A DNA stretch of 64,000 bases from UBA2705 sp963977125 (GCA_963977125.1 CAXBNJ010000001.1:186001-250000); one strand, 5' to 3'; positions 1 to 8,397 are shown, numbered from the stretch's first letter. The notes: generated by a model not told the origin, from the letters alone. Program-made: numbers and translations.

Positions 1-97
1 TACGGGCTATTGTAGCGTCACAACTCAAGTAAATGATTATATTTATAAGCGGCGCGAACAGGGTGAGGATGATTTTGAGCCACCTATAGATGCATAA
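1..97 (+). CDS. C-terminal end of an unidentified protein (5' truncated by window)
   Basis: The frame beginning at base 2 is open from the window edge to a TAA at 95-97 and would encode the last 31 residues of a protein ending in an acidic tail (EDDFEPPIDA). The piece holds one Cys and a charged KRRE stretch. It is too short to assign to a family. It reads in the same direction as the next gene at 189, about 90 bases downstream. It could be a chance open frame, since only the 3' end is visible. Confidence 0.45.
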   Translation, partial: TGYCSVTTQVNDYIYKRREQGEDDFEPPIDA

Positions 98-188
98 ATA
101 GCCATGAGCAAGAGCTTATTGATAATTAACTTGATTTTTTATGTAAATTAATATAGCCTGTTGCCAGTTAATTGAAAAGGAATAGGCC

Positions 189-596
189 ATGCAAGAATGT
201 TCGCATTATAAATCTGAAGTTTACGCAGAAGCATCAAAAGCTGTTTTAAAATCTGCGCCAGATCTTTTGGCAGGCTCTCATATCGAGCCGTCTATTTTCA
301 CGCTCTATAACCAAGTGGTTGTAAAATCTGTGAAGAGCGTTAAATTCGACCCAACTAATCTCAATACTGCATTTAAGGATAATCTTGCTGAGGTGATTGA
401 CGGTATACCATTATGTATTCGTGGCTTTGGCTATTTCGAGCAATATCTAGAAGATGCCTTTAATACAGTTTCCGCTTCAGAAGAAAAATCGACAAATGTT
501 AAGAGTTTTGCGCAGCAAGTGGCGGATAGAGCCGTGGTCTGCGTGGCCGCAAAGGCAGACCCTTTTGATAAGCTGCTTAGTCAATATAAGCTATAA
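189..596 (+). CDS. Hypothetical protein, 135 aa
   Basis: This is an unrecognised small cytoplasmic protein with no signal peptide or membrane segment. The ATG at 189 is preceded by AAAAGGAA at 175-182, a good ribosome-binding site six bases away. The sequence looks mainly helical, with alternating hydrophobic and charged residues and scattered Cys (positions 4 and 77 among them). It converges on the nadK gene, whose stop lies about 30 bases beyond its own. No function can be proposed from sequence alone. The start and reading frame are fairly secure because of the RBS and ordinary codon use. Confidence 0.7.
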   Translation: MQECSHYKSEVYAEASKAVLKSAPDLLAGSHIEPSIFTLYNQVVVKSVKSVKFDPTNLNTAFKDNLAEVIDGIPLCIRGFGYFEQYLEDAFNTVSASEEKSTNVKSFAQQVADRAVVCVAAKADPFDKLLSQYKL

Positions 597-624
597 TTCA
601 GATCTCGGGTAAACCATAACAGGC

Positions 625-1386
625 TTACACCATAAATTGCTCATTCAAAATACGCTCATCGAGGTTCTGATCAGGATCAAACATTAAGCGACGCTCTATG
701 CTGCGTGATTGCCAGATCGTTATTTCTTTAATATTTTTCACTTCAATAGAATCAGCATTCGCGCTAACGGGGCGGTTAACCGGATCATGAACCTCTAAGC
801 GTATCTCATGGTGCTGCGGTAATAAAGCGCCGCGCCATCGGCGTGGTCTAAAAGGGCTGATGGGCGTAAGGGCGAGGAGGTTTGCTGTTAGCGGCATAAT
901 CGGGCCATGCGCTGAGAAATTATAAGCCGTTGATCCTGCGGGTGAGGCGAGCATAACGCCATCGGCGACCAGTTCTTCCATGCGTAATTTACCATCAACA
1001 TAAATGGCAATTTTAGCCGCTTGACGGGATGATCGGAATAGTGCGACTTCGTTAAAGGCGACACGTTCAATCGTTTCACCATCGCAAGTCATGGCGCGCA
1101 TGCGTAATGGGTGAATATCAATCGTCTCAGCGGCTTCTAACCGTTCAATCAGATTGTCGGGATTATACGCATTCATTAAAAAACCGACAGAGCCTTTATT
1201 CATGCCGTAAACCGGAAGATCATAGCTGGCTTTGTTATGAAGGGTATCGAGTAAAGTGCCATCACCGCCAAGGGGGATAATAACTTTGGCCTGATCAAAA
1301 GGCGCTTGACCATAACGGTCTATAAGCTCAGCCAGTGCGGCTTGGGCTTCGTCATGGTCAGCAGCAATAAAATGAATATGTTTCAT
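625..1386 (-). CDS. nadK: NAD kinase
   Basis: NAD kinase phosphorylates NAD+ at the 2' position of the adenosine ribose using ATP, which makes the cell's NADP+. The 253-residue length fits the bacterial family. The GGDGT motif, with the catalytic Asp, is at residues 40-44. The conserved NE pair is at 112-113, and the ADG...SPAGSTAYNFSAHGP block at about 141-163 forms the NAD-binding beta region. The gene lies just downstream of pyrE on the same strand with a gap of about 45 bases, so the two may be co-transcribed. Nothing is broken. The identification rests on family motifs seen directly. Confidence 0.95.
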   Translation of the reverse strand: MKHIHFIAADHDEAQAALAELIDRYGQAPFDQAKVIIPLGGDGTLLDTLHNKASYDLPVYGMNKGSVGFLMNAYNPDNLIERLEAAETIDIHPLRMRAMTCDGETIERVAFNEVALFRSSRQAAKIAIYVDGKLRMEELVADGVMLASPAGSTAYNFSAHGPIMPLTANLLALTPISPFRPRRWRGALLPQHHEIRLEVHDPVNRPVSANADSIEVKNIKEITIWQSRSIERRLMFDPDQNLDERILNEQFMV

Positions 1387-1432
1387 TTGTTAACTCTATC
1401 AGTTCATTCGCTTTAACGAAAGTGATTAAGCG

Positions 1433-2119
1433 CTATACGGCTTCACTATATTGCGCTTGCCAGCCCGTAGGGTCTTGTAAAAACTGTTTAACTTCGCCGA
1501 GAACAGACTCATCAAAATAGCTCATATCTTCAGCGGTCTTAAGCACAGCCCACCAATCGGTTAGGCTGTGAAGCGTAATGCCTAAATCTTTCATATTATC
1601 GTCACTGGCTTTGAATATACCGTAATGGAACACCACAAAAGCATGTTCAACATTGGCGCCAGCTTCGCGTAGGACATCAACAAATAATTTTTTTGAACCG
1701 CCATCGGTTTGTAAGTCTTCGATAAGCGCGACATTTTTACCGTTTTCATCCATGCAGCCTTCGATTTGCGCAAGACGACCAAAGCCTTTTGGTTTTTTGC
1801 GTACGTAAAGCATTGGGATATCCATGCGCTCTGAAATAAAGGCCGCATAAGGAATGCCCGCAGTTTCACCGCCTGCGAGTAAATCGAGGGGCTTATCTTT
1901 TGTGGCTTCTTTCAGCATTGCGGCGGCATCATCCATTAATTGTGTGCGTTCAGCAGGGAATGAAATCAGACGGCGGCAATCAATATATACAGGGCTTTTT
2001 TTACCAGAGGTCAGGGTAAAAGGCTCTTCAGTATTAAAGAGTACGGATTTTGTGTCTAAAAGGATTTTGGCTGCGCGCGTTGCAATAGCGTCTTTATCAA
2101 TCATGATTGGGCCTCGCAT
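1433..2119 (-). CDS. pyrE: Orotate phosphoribosyltransferase
   Basis: This enzyme joins orotate to PRPP to give OMP, the fifth step of pyrimidine synthesis, in the cytoplasm. The SGKKSPVYID substrate-loop region is at about 38-47 and the PRPP-binding motif ALIEDLQTDGGSK at about 131-143. The TDGG form replaces the enterobacterial TTGG, and I recall the same form from alphaproteobacterial members. Two in-frame ATGs exist, at 2119 and 2104. The second gives the more typical N terminus, MIDKDAIATRAAK. It is followed on the same strand by nadK. No regulatory element was recognised upstream. Confidence 0.95.
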   Translation of the reverse strand: MRGPIMIDKDAIATRAAKILLDTKSVLFNTEEPFTLTSGKKSPVYIDCRRLISFPAERTQLMDDAAAMLKEATKDKPLDLLAGGETAGIPYAAFISERMDIPMLYVRKKPKGFGRLAQIEGCMDENGKNVALIEDLQTDGGSKKLFVDVLREAGANVEHAFVVFHYGIFKASDDNMKDLGITLHSLTDWWAVLKTAEDMSYFDESVLGEVKQFLQDPTGWQAQYSEAV

Positions 2120-2176
2120 AAATAAGGTTGGTTTTAAGAGTGATAGCGAGCTTCATTAAAACACGCAAGTTTTAAT

Positions 2177-3382
2177 TTATGGATTACAAGAGTTAGGACC
2201 GATGACGCGCGCATCTGGAATTAATAGAGTGCGTAGATGGTTAAGCTCTGCGCAGCTAATATTCTCGCCGCCAGTAATCCCCGCTAGCTGCAATGCTGTA
2301 TTGGTATAGAGGGGGGTAATATCGCTGATCTGAGTAGAATATAGCTGTAAGTGTTTTAAATGCGGTTTGTTTGTCAGGGCGCTTATATCGGTAATTTTAT
2401 TATAGTTTAAGGTGACGTCCTCAAGTTTATTTAATGGGGCGAGCTCTGAGATATCTGAAATCTCATTCATCATCATGCCGATAGTTTTTAAATGGCTTAA
2501 TAGCCTTACGCCGCTAAGGTCACGAATCGAAGATTTATTCGCTTGGAGTTCTTCTAGTAAAGGCGCGTTTTCAATGCCGGCTAATGAGGTTAGTGTTTTA
2601 TTCCCCGCAATAGAGATCTTCTTTAATTTAGGGTGTGGGGGAAGAGTGGTGAGGTCTGTTAAGGCATTGCCTTGTAAATAAAGTCCTTCAAGGTTTATGA
2701 GATCAGCGATAGACGATAAATCCGTAATATTTTGTTCTTGGCAAACTAAAGTCGTGACGTCGATACGGCTCGCAATATTCTTCTTATGCATGTCACGCAA
2801 AATACAATTATTAAACGCGACCTCAGAAGGGCTCATATTGGCTTTGATGGGCACAGGTTTTTTGCCAAAATTAGCGTAATTAAGCTCTGCAGCTATGAAA
2901 TAGCCAAATAAGCAGAAAATCATTACACTGAGAATGCCGCCAATAAGGGGCTTGCGAGTATTGAACATCATGCCAAATAGGCAATAGAGAATAAAGCTCG
3001 GGAATAACCAGAATTGCAAGAAGCTATTAATGCGGTTCTTACTCGCATCATCCTTATGGACGAAAACGGATAGGGTCGTACCAATCATGCGTTGGCAGGT
3101 TTTTTCAGGGACTTTAACGTTGCCATAAGCCATTTGACCGTCTTCAGTAATGGCCAGTGGTGCGGATATGACTGTTGTGCGTGTTGTGGTGCTTGTACTT
3201 GATCCTGTTGAGGGGCGATAGGTCGTCCACTCATCTTTACAGTCAAGCACGGTGGCTGATTGCATGTCGCTATTGGTGATGACGGTTAAACGCTCATAGG
3301 CAAACCACGATAAAAGAGCCAGAAAAATGATCAAAAAGATACGGCTTACTTTTTGTTCTAATGCTTTGTTTTTATCGTCCAT
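2177..3382 (-). CDS. Membrane protein with C-terminal leucine-rich repeats
   Basis: The 401-residue protein has a hydrophobic segment at about 15-35, an extracytoplasmic domain with a Ser/Thr-rich stretch, two further membrane segments (about 125-143 and 147-167), and then a C-terminal half built of about six leucine-rich repeats of roughly 22 residues. The repeats follow an internalin-like pattern (xxLxxLxxLxxNxIxDIxxL; for example the units around NEISDIS and NKITDIS). Such repeats bind proteins, but the partner is unknown. The N-terminal half resembles DUF3592-type membrane proteins only in outline. The gene stands alone between pyrE and a divergent hydrolase gene. Function is not known. 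Confidence 0.8.
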   Translation of the reverse strand: MDDKNKALEQKVSRIFLIIFLALLSWFAYERLTVITNSDMQSATVLDCKDEWTTYRPSTGSSTSTTTRTTVISAPLAITEDGQMAYGNVKVPEKTCQRMIGTTLSVFVHKDDASKNRINSFLQFWLFPSFILYCLFGMMFNTRKPLIGGILSVMIFCLFGYFIAAELNYANFGKKPVPIKANMSPSEVAFNNCILRDMHKKNIASRIDVTTLVCQEQNITDLSSIADLINLEGLYLQGNALTDLTTLPPHPKLKKISIAGNKTLTSLAGIENAPLLEELQANKSSIRDLSGVRLLSHLKTIGMMMNEISDISELAPLNKLEDVTLNYNKITDISALTNKPHLKHLQLYSTQISDITPLYTNTALQLAGITGGENISCAELNHLRTLLIPDARVIGPNSCNP

Positions 3383-3491
3383 TCTACGCCCCTGTTAAGA
3401 TTTGATGATCTAGAATAGAGTATAATTTTAACTTTGCAAATCTGCTCTAAAGTTTGTATAGTTATGACATATACACAAGGAAGAATACGCA

Positions 3492-4445
3492 ATGGTCATG
3501 AACAAATATTCGTTAGAAAAATCAGGGCAGGTTGCTGTCGATGGCGGCGATATTGGCTATCGTTATTATGAACCTCATAATCCGAAATATAAAAACCGTG
3601 CGCCTGTTGTCCTTGTGCATGGTGGCCCTGGCGGCTGCCATATTGGTATGTTTGACGCGCTAAGCGCCTTAGCTGAAACGCGCCCAGTAATTGGCTATGA
3701 TCAATTAGGCTCTTACTTATCACCCGCCAAAATTGATGATGATTTAATGAAGGTTGAGCGCTTCGCTGAAGAGCCGCTTCATTTGCTCAATGCGCTGGGG
3801 GTTGATAAAGCGGTATTGCTCGGTCATTCATGGGGCGGCGTGATTATTAGTGAATTTGCGTTGAAATATCCTGAGCGTGTTGCGGGGCTAATTTATTCCT
3901 CGCCTCTAATTTCAACGCAGCGCTGGGTGGATGATTGCAATGCTTTATTAGCGCAGCTCCCCCCTGAGATGCAAAAGACTATCCGTGAATGCGAGGCCAA
4001 CGGCACAACGGATTCTCAAGCCTATAAAGAAGCTGATGCTTATTTTGGTAAGCGCCATTTCTCACGCGCCGCTAAACCCGCTTCATTGGTCGGGGCGAGC
4101 GGTAAACGTTCAAATCGTGAGCTATATAATGCCATGTGGGGGCCAAGTGAGTTTACTCATAGCGGTACGCTCGGTCAGCTTGATTTATTCCCACGATTAA
4201 AAGAATTAACCGCGCCAACTTTAATTGTTTGCGGTGAATATGACACAGCAACGCCGCGTTATATGCAAGAAGTACAAGCTGAGATAAATGGTGCGCGCCT
4301 TGCGGTGATTAAAGATGCTGGCCATGCTGTATTTAGCGATGGCAATAAGGCCTATCTGCAAGCGGTGAAGTCTTATTTAAAAGATAATGTTGATCGCGGG
4401 GCAGGGCCAAGCGCCCAAACAGCCACCTCACCAAAACCTTCTTAA
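3492..4445 (+). CDS. Alpha/beta hydrolase, proline iminopeptidase-like
   Basis: This is a cytoplasmic alpha/beta-hydrolase of 317 residues. The oxyanion-hole motif HGGPGG is at 43-48, the YDQLGS motif at 69-74, and the nucleophile elbow GHSWGG with Ser113 at 111-116. An Asp in CGEYDTATP and a His in KDAGHAVF near the C terminus complete the triad. These features match the proline iminopeptidase/tricorn-interacting-factor F1 group, which removes N-terminal proline or small residues, but substrates of this group vary. AAGGAAG seven bases before 3492 supports that start. The C-terminal 15 residues are Ser/Pro rich and probably disordered. Confidence 0.88.
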   Translation: MVMNKYSLEKSGQVAVDGGDIGYRYYEPHNPKYKNRAPVVLVHGGPGGCHIGMFDALSALAETRPVIGYDQLGSYLSPAKIDDDLMKVERFAEEPLHLLNALGVDKAVLLGHSWGGVIISEFALKYPERVAGLIYSSPLISTQRWVDDCNALLAQLPPEMQKTIRECEANGTTDSQAYKEADAYFGKRHFSRAAKPASLVGASGKRSNRELYNAMWGPSEFTHSGTLGQLDLFPRLKELTAPTLIVCGEYDTATPRYMQEVQAEINGARLAVIKDAGHAVFSDGNKAYLQAVKSYLKDNVDRGAGPSAQTATSPKPS

Positions 4446-4484
4446 ATAAAGGCCTCATGCGTGGTGAATTGGGTTTATTGTCGT

Positions 4485-5126
4485 TTATTGACTAAGCCAT
4501 TCGATGCGCCCATGCCAGAGTATCTCGTTTTTTTGTTGCGCTTGCGCGGCGCCATCAGCAAATTGTAGCGGCGCAATGTGGTAACTATCCGTGTCTATCT
4601 TGATAATATCACTCAGTATCACTTCACCTGAGCGCAGCTTAAACACGGCGCGATCTTTTGTTTTGAGCTCTGCATTCGGGGCAATGATAAGAATATCGCC
4701 AAGACGGTAAAGCGGGCAGTGCGTATTATCATCAATTTCAAAAGCGAAACACTCTGCGTCAAAAGCCCCCGTTAAAGAACGTTTATCCCATTTATCACTC
4801 ATCGCGTGGCCGTCTTGTGTGAAATACATGTCATTGCAAGCATAGCTAAGGGGGATTAAAGGCGTTTGGCCATGTTTATGTGCGACCAACCCAGCAGGAT
4901 TTTGTATAAGCGCTATAAACTCATCCATTGTTGTTTGGGTCGCACTTAGAATCTTACTAATGCTTTCCATTGACGGCCAGCGTGGCTTTTTATTCGGTTG
5001 GAAGCGCTTGCTTTTATTAAAGCTTGTCGGGTCTAACCCTGCTTTAATAGCAAGGCCAGAGGTTGAATGACCAGAGGCTTTCGCGAGGCGGTCAATAGCG
5101 ATCCATATTTCTTCATGTGTATACAT
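4485..5126 (-). CDS. HTH regulator with S24 (LexA/CI-like) fold, probably non-cleaving
   Basis: The likely start is the ATG at 5126, which gives 213 residues; the open frame extends 17 residues further upstream into AT-rich DNA. Residues 1-75 form an XRE-like DNA-binding region, and residues 125-175 match the LexA/CI peptidase core, in the order acidic-xx-P, then LGDILIIAP, then RAVFKLRSGEVIL. The usual Ser of GDSMxP is Thr135 (DDNTHCP) and the usual Lys near GEVxVK is Ser172, so self-cleavage is not expected. The gene is divergent from the phage-derived cluster and shares its 140-bp control region. A role as repressor or modulator of that cluster is inferred. A conserved host regulator is the alternative. 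Confidence 0.8.
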   Translation of the reverse strand: MYTHEEIWIAIDRLAKASGHSTSGLAIKAGLDPTSFNKSKRFQPNKKPRWPSMESISKILSATQTTMDEFIALIQNPAGLVAHKHGQTPLIPLSYACNDMYFTQDGHAMSDKWDKRSLTGAFDAECFAFEIDDNTHCPLYRLGDILIIAPNAELKTKDRAVFKLRSGEVILSDIIKIDTDSYHIAPLQFADGAAQAQQKNEILWHGRIEWLSQ

Positions 5127-5184
5127 AGAACTCACTCTTACATAGTTCATTAAAAATAAAAATAGGAAAAAAATCATATTTATC

Positions 5185-5230
5185 TTGACTCTTTCAAAAA
5201 ATTATAACATATTGAGAACATAAAGGGAAC
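5185..5230 (+). promoter_or_regulatory. Sigma70-like promoter with an overlapping LexA box (GAAC-N7-GAAC)
   Basis: A -35 TTGACT (5185-5190) and a -10 CATATT (5208-5213) are 17 bases apart and point at the phage-derived cluster. Directly behind the -10 lies GAAC ATAAAGG GAAC (5216-5230). A direct repeat with this spacing is the established LexA recognition sequence of alphaproteobacteria (written GTTC-N7-GTTC on the other strand). Its place over the expected start of transcription fits repression. A GGGGAG ribosome-binding site follows before the gene. Whether LexA binds is an inference. Confidence 0.65.
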
Positions 5231-5270
5231 AACTGTATCTATTTTGTCCTAAAATAAAAGCTATGGGGAG

Positions 5271-5771
5271 ATGAAAATGGCTAAAAAGAATTATTACCCA
5301 GTGCGTAGTAGCGATAGGGAAACGGATCCATTTGAATCTGTTGAAGAATTATGGTTTTGGTTTGTCGCGGCTAATCAGGCGCAGCTTGATGGCGCACAAT
5401 TAGGCGCGGGTATAAGCGCGTATAACCGCCCATGTTTACCATCGGATATTTTCACCATATTAAATCGCTTGCACCGCAACCGCCGTTTACTGCGTGAACA
5501 TTTATTGGTCTTGCGCCACTATGGCAAACGTCAATTAGCGCCAGATCCTTACCACCCTAAAGAAGCGCGCGCGGCGAGTATTTGGAAAGAAGCGATGGGT
5601 GTTTTGGAAGATGTACTCATATCAAAAGGCATTGTTCTGCAGCCAAAATTATGGCCAGAGCTGAGTGAATTTTATGATATGGATGACATATACGATGCGC
5701 AAGATGACGAAAATTTAATCTATGCCATGCGCGCGCAAAGTAATCTTACTTACACAGAATGCGTTGTTTAA
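5271..5771 (+). CDS. Hypothetical protein, first gene of the phage-derived cluster
   Basis: This 166-residue protein has no signal peptide or membrane segment. It is rich in aromatic and basic residues: WFWFVAANQAQLDGA near residue 28, and a basic helical stretch LNRLHRNRRLLREH near residue 65. The C-terminal third is acidic. I recall similar proteins of unknown function in other alphaproteobacteria, but cannot place this one in a named family. Being first behind the LexA-box promoter, it may be regulatory or an accessory to particle production, which is inference. MKMAKK and MAKK starts (5271 and 5277) are both close to the GGGGAG at 5265-5270; the second has the better spacing. Confidence 0.75.
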   Translation: MKMAKKNYYPVRSSDRETDPFESVEELWFWFVAANQAQLDGAQLGAGISAYNRPCLPSDIFTILNRLHRNRRLLREHLLVLRHYGKRQLAPDPYHPKEARAASIWKEAMGVLEDVLISKGIVLQPKLWPELSEFYDMDDIYDAQDDENLIYAMRAQSNLTYTECVV

Positions 5772-5772
5772 C

Positions 5773-6129
5773 ATGCGTTGCTGGGTTATTTTTTCTGGGG
5801 CGAGTGAGCTATGGTATTTAAAATGCCTCAAACCAGGATTTCGCCATTGCTTTGTCATGTTCAATGATGGCCATAAATGGATGAGCATCGACCCGATGGC
5901 GCATAAAACGGAAGTTATAAGCCACGATTTACCCGCGACTTATAATGTCATTCAATGGATAGAAACTCAAAATTGCTTGGCTGTGGAAGTGCGCATAAAA
6001 CCGCCGCCACGCCGCGCTTTGCCACCAATGCTGTTTACGTGCGTTGAAGCGGTCAAGCGCATTATTGGCTTGCATGATTTTGGCATTGTCACACCATGGC
6101 AGCTCTATAAGGCGCTGATCAAGCCCTGA
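5773..6129 (+). CDS. Small protein with possible permuted papain-like (NlpC/LRAT) fold
   Basis: The ATG at 5773 lies two bases after the stop of the preceding gene and gives 118 residues; an open frame further upstream overlaps that gene and is unlikely to be used. A conserved-looking His25 in GFRHCFV, Asp40 in SIDP and Cys90 in FTCVEAVKR fall in the order His-Asp-Cys, the order of circularly permuted NlpC/P60, YiiX and LRAT enzymes, which cleave or transfer amide or ester bonds. The rest (VTPWQLYKALIKP) gives no further clue. The fold is a guess from residue order. Tight spacing implies translational linkage with the first gene. Confidence 0.65.
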   Translation: MRCWVIFSGASELWYLKCLKPGFRHCFVMFNDGHKWMSIDPMAHKTEVISHDLPATYNVIQWIETQNCLAVEVRIKPPPRRALPPMLFTCVEAVKRIIGLHDFGIVTPWQLYKALIKP

Positions 6130-6187
6130 TTTATCACGACATAACAATCATCACTCAAATCACTCTATCGTTTAAAAGGAGAAGATA

Positions 6188-6490
6188 ATGGGAAGCTTAG
6201 TTTCAAAACCTAAGACGCCTGCGCCTGCGCGCATTCAATATGTAAGCGTGCCTTCAGTAAATACGTCATCACCGACAAGCACAACAAACACGGCGGGCAG
6301 TCCAGTAACAAGCGATACGTCGAGCGCGGCAGAATCGGACGGCCTAAGCGCGCAAGACAGTTCAGCTTTGCGCGCTGAAAATATTGCACGGCGTGCGCGT
6401 GGTCGCAGCGGCACTGTAAAGACAGGGTTTAACGGTTTGCTGGCTATAAACCAAATTGCCCCAAGTCGTAAATCTTTATTGGGAGAATAA
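6188..6490 (+). CDS. Small low-complexity phage protein preceding the portal gene
   Basis: The 100-residue product begins with a Ser/Thr/Pro-rich low-complexity half (about 20-60) and ends with RRARGRSGTVKTGFNG and a terminal RKSLLGE. Proteins with this ending are common immediately upstream of portal genes in podoviruses and related prophages, where they are small virion or assembly proteins of unknown role. AAAAGGAG precedes the start (6188). The stop is four bases before the portal start, so the two are probably translated together. Function is unproven. Confidence 0.75.
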   Translation: MGSLVSKPKTPAPARIQYVSVPSVNTSSPTSTTNTAGSPVTSDTSSAAESDGLSAQDSSALRAENIARRARGRSGTVKTGFNGLLAINQIAPSRKSLLGE

Positions 6491-6494
6491 GATA

Positions 6495-8036
6495 ATGGAA
6501 GACCATAAAGCATTGCGCCAAATAAAAGAACGCTATCAAGCGGCGCGTGAGCAAAAGAATAAATGGGAAGCGCTCTGGGATGATTGTTATAATTATACCA
6601 TCCCACAGCGCAGTAGTGCAGAATCATTAAGCCCAATAAGCAAAGGAACGGGGCGATCCTACGGGGCGCATATTTATGATGCCACCGCGATGGATGCCAC
6701 GGATCAACTCGCCTCAAGCCTACTGGCAAATTTAACGCCGCCTTGGTCGGCATGGTTTGGTTTTAAGCCGGGGCCTGATATATCCGATGAACAGGCGGAT
6801 AAAATCGCCCCGCAGCTCGATCGTATCGCAAAAGTCATGCAAGATCAGCTTGACCGTAGTAATTTCAATGTAGAGCTTCACCAGTCTTTTTTAGATCTGG
6901 TTATTGGCGGCACGGCGAGTTTAATGGTTGAAGAAGCCGCGCCCGGGGAGTTTTCAGCCCTTAAATTTACCGCATTGCCTTTGCAGCAATTTGCCGTGGA
7001 GGAGGGACCTACAGGATTAATAGACAGTACCTATCGTCAATTTGAAATGAGCTTTGAGCAAATTATGCAGCGTTTTCCGCAGGCTGAAATCCCCCCTGCA
7101 TTAACGGCGCGGGGGCAAAAAGATCCGAAATTAACATTTAAAGTCTTAGAAGCGTTAATACCGGTTAAAAGCCACTATATGTATGAAGTTATATTGCTTG
7201 ATGAAGATGTGTTTATACACCGTCAAAAATTACCGCATTCGCCTTTTATCAATTTCCGTTGGATGAAGTCCCCCGGTGAAATTTATGGCCGCTCACCGGT
7301 GATGAAGGCGCTGCCTGATATTAAAACCGCCAATAAAGTGGTGGAGCTTGTCTTGAAAAATGCCTCTATTGCGGTGACAGGTATTTGGCAAGCCGATGAT
7401 GATGGGGTTTTAAATGCGGCTAATATTGAATTAAAACCAGGCGCGATTATTCCCAAAGCGGTTGGCTCGCGCGGTCTTACGCCCCTTGAAATGCCCGGTA
7501 AGTTTGATGTCTCTGAATTGGTGCTCGAAGATTTACGCGGCCGTATCCGTCATGCTTTGCTTATTGATCGCCTTGGCGCGGTAAATGGCCGCGCGATGAC
7601 CGCAACGGAAGTTTTAGCGCGCTCATCTGAAATGGCTGAGATCCTCGGCGCGACTTATGGACGCTTACAGGCCGAATTACTAACGCCCTTAATTAAGCGG
7701 GTTTTTGATATTCTTAAACGCCGCGGCGAAATTCCTGATTTGAATTTGGATGGACGTGTGATCGCTCTTGATTACCGCTCCCCCTTAGCGCGCGCTCAAG
7801 GACAGCGTAATATTCAAACCACTTTATCATGGATGCAAATGGTGCAATCTATGGGGCCGGCGGCCTCAATGGTGATTGACCAAGTCGCTGCGGCGAAATT
7901 CCTTGGTGAAGCTTTGGGCGTGCCTAATCATTTGATTAAACGCGATGACAGCCTAACCGCGCAGCTCGGCCTCGAAGCGCAAGATATGGCGAGCCTTATG
8001 CCCGCTACGAATGAAGAAGGCGGCGTAATAAATTAA
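6495..8036 (+). CDS. Portal (head-to-tail connector) protein, T7 gp8-like
   Basis: The ATG at 6495 gives a 513-residue protein; the open frame continues upstream into the preceding gene but has no RBS there. The N-terminal YQAAREQKNKWEALWDDCY, the DATAMDATDQLASSLLANLTPPWSAWFGF block (about 60-90) and the later TATEVLARSSEMAEILGATYG region are hallmarks of the podoviral head-tail connector family. Twelve copies form the ring at one capsid vertex through which DNA is packaged and ejected. Length is normal for the family. No break is seen, so the particle could still be functional. It is followed by small structural genes and the scaffold. Confidence 0.93.
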   Translation: MEDHKALRQIKERYQAAREQKNKWEALWDDCYNYTIPQRSSAESLSPISKGTGRSYGAHIYDATAMDATDQLASSLLANLTPPWSAWFGFKPGPDISDEQADKIAPQLDRIAKVMQDQLDRSNFNVELHQSFLDLVIGGTASLMVEEAAPGEFSALKFTALPLQQFAVEEGPTGLIDSTYRQFEMSFEQIMQRFPQAEIPPALTARGQKDPKLTFKVLEALIPVKSHYMYEVILLDEDVFIHRQKLPHSPFINFRWMKSPGEIYGRSPVMKALPDIKTANKVVELVLKNASIAVTGIWQADDDGVLNAANIELKPGAIIPKAVGSRGLTPLEMPGKFDVSELVLEDLRGRIRHALLIDRLGAVNGRAMTATEVLARSSEMAEILGATYGRLQAELLTPLIKRVFDILKRRGEIPDLNLDGRVIALDYRSPLARAQGQRNIQTTLSWMQMVQSMGPAASMVIDQVAAAKFLGEALGVPNHLIKRDDSLTAQLGLEAQDMASLMPATNEEGGVIN

Positions 8037-8058
8037 ACCATAACAACACAAGGATAAG

Positions 8059-8358
8059 ATGATCATGTTTAAAAAATCATGCTCATGTAAGGCGCCTTTA
8101 CGACCCAAGGCCTTTGCACAAAACCAGCGCGGCTATTTGACTTGCGGCGTTAAAGCCGCGCGCGATATAGCGCCGAGTTTTCTACGATGCTTTGCCACGA
8201 GTGATGGCGAAAAAGTTTTGGCGTGGCTACATAGCGCAGTGACCTGCACAGCCCTTGGGCCAGAATCCAGCCCTGAAATGCTGCGTTATCGAGAAGGCCA
8301 GCGTCAGCTTGTTTTGCAAATAGAGCGCCTCATCGCACAAGCTAAATCAGGCGCATAA
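8059..8358 (+). CDS. Small phage protein, Bbp19-like
   Basis: This is a 99-residue protein with an N-terminal basic, Cys-containing segment (KKSCSCKAPL) and a core FATSDGEKVLAWLHS...REGQRQLVLQIERLI. The order 'T-x-x-G-x-x-V-L-x-W-L ... R-x-G-Q-R-x-L-V' resembles the Bbp19 family of podoviruses, found between portal and scaffold genes, role unknown. The position here, between portal and scaffold, agrees. Starts at 8059 and 8065 are both possible behind AAGGA. The family call is from memory of the motif, so moderate confidence. Confidence 0.7.
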   Translation: MIMFKKSCSCKAPLRPKAFAQNQRGYLTCGVKAARDIAPSFLRCFATSDGEKVLAWLHSAVTCTALGPESSPEMLRYREGQRQLVLQIERLIAQAKSGA

Positions 8359-8397
8359 TTTACTTAAATATCCATCATATTAAATAAGGAGATAATC

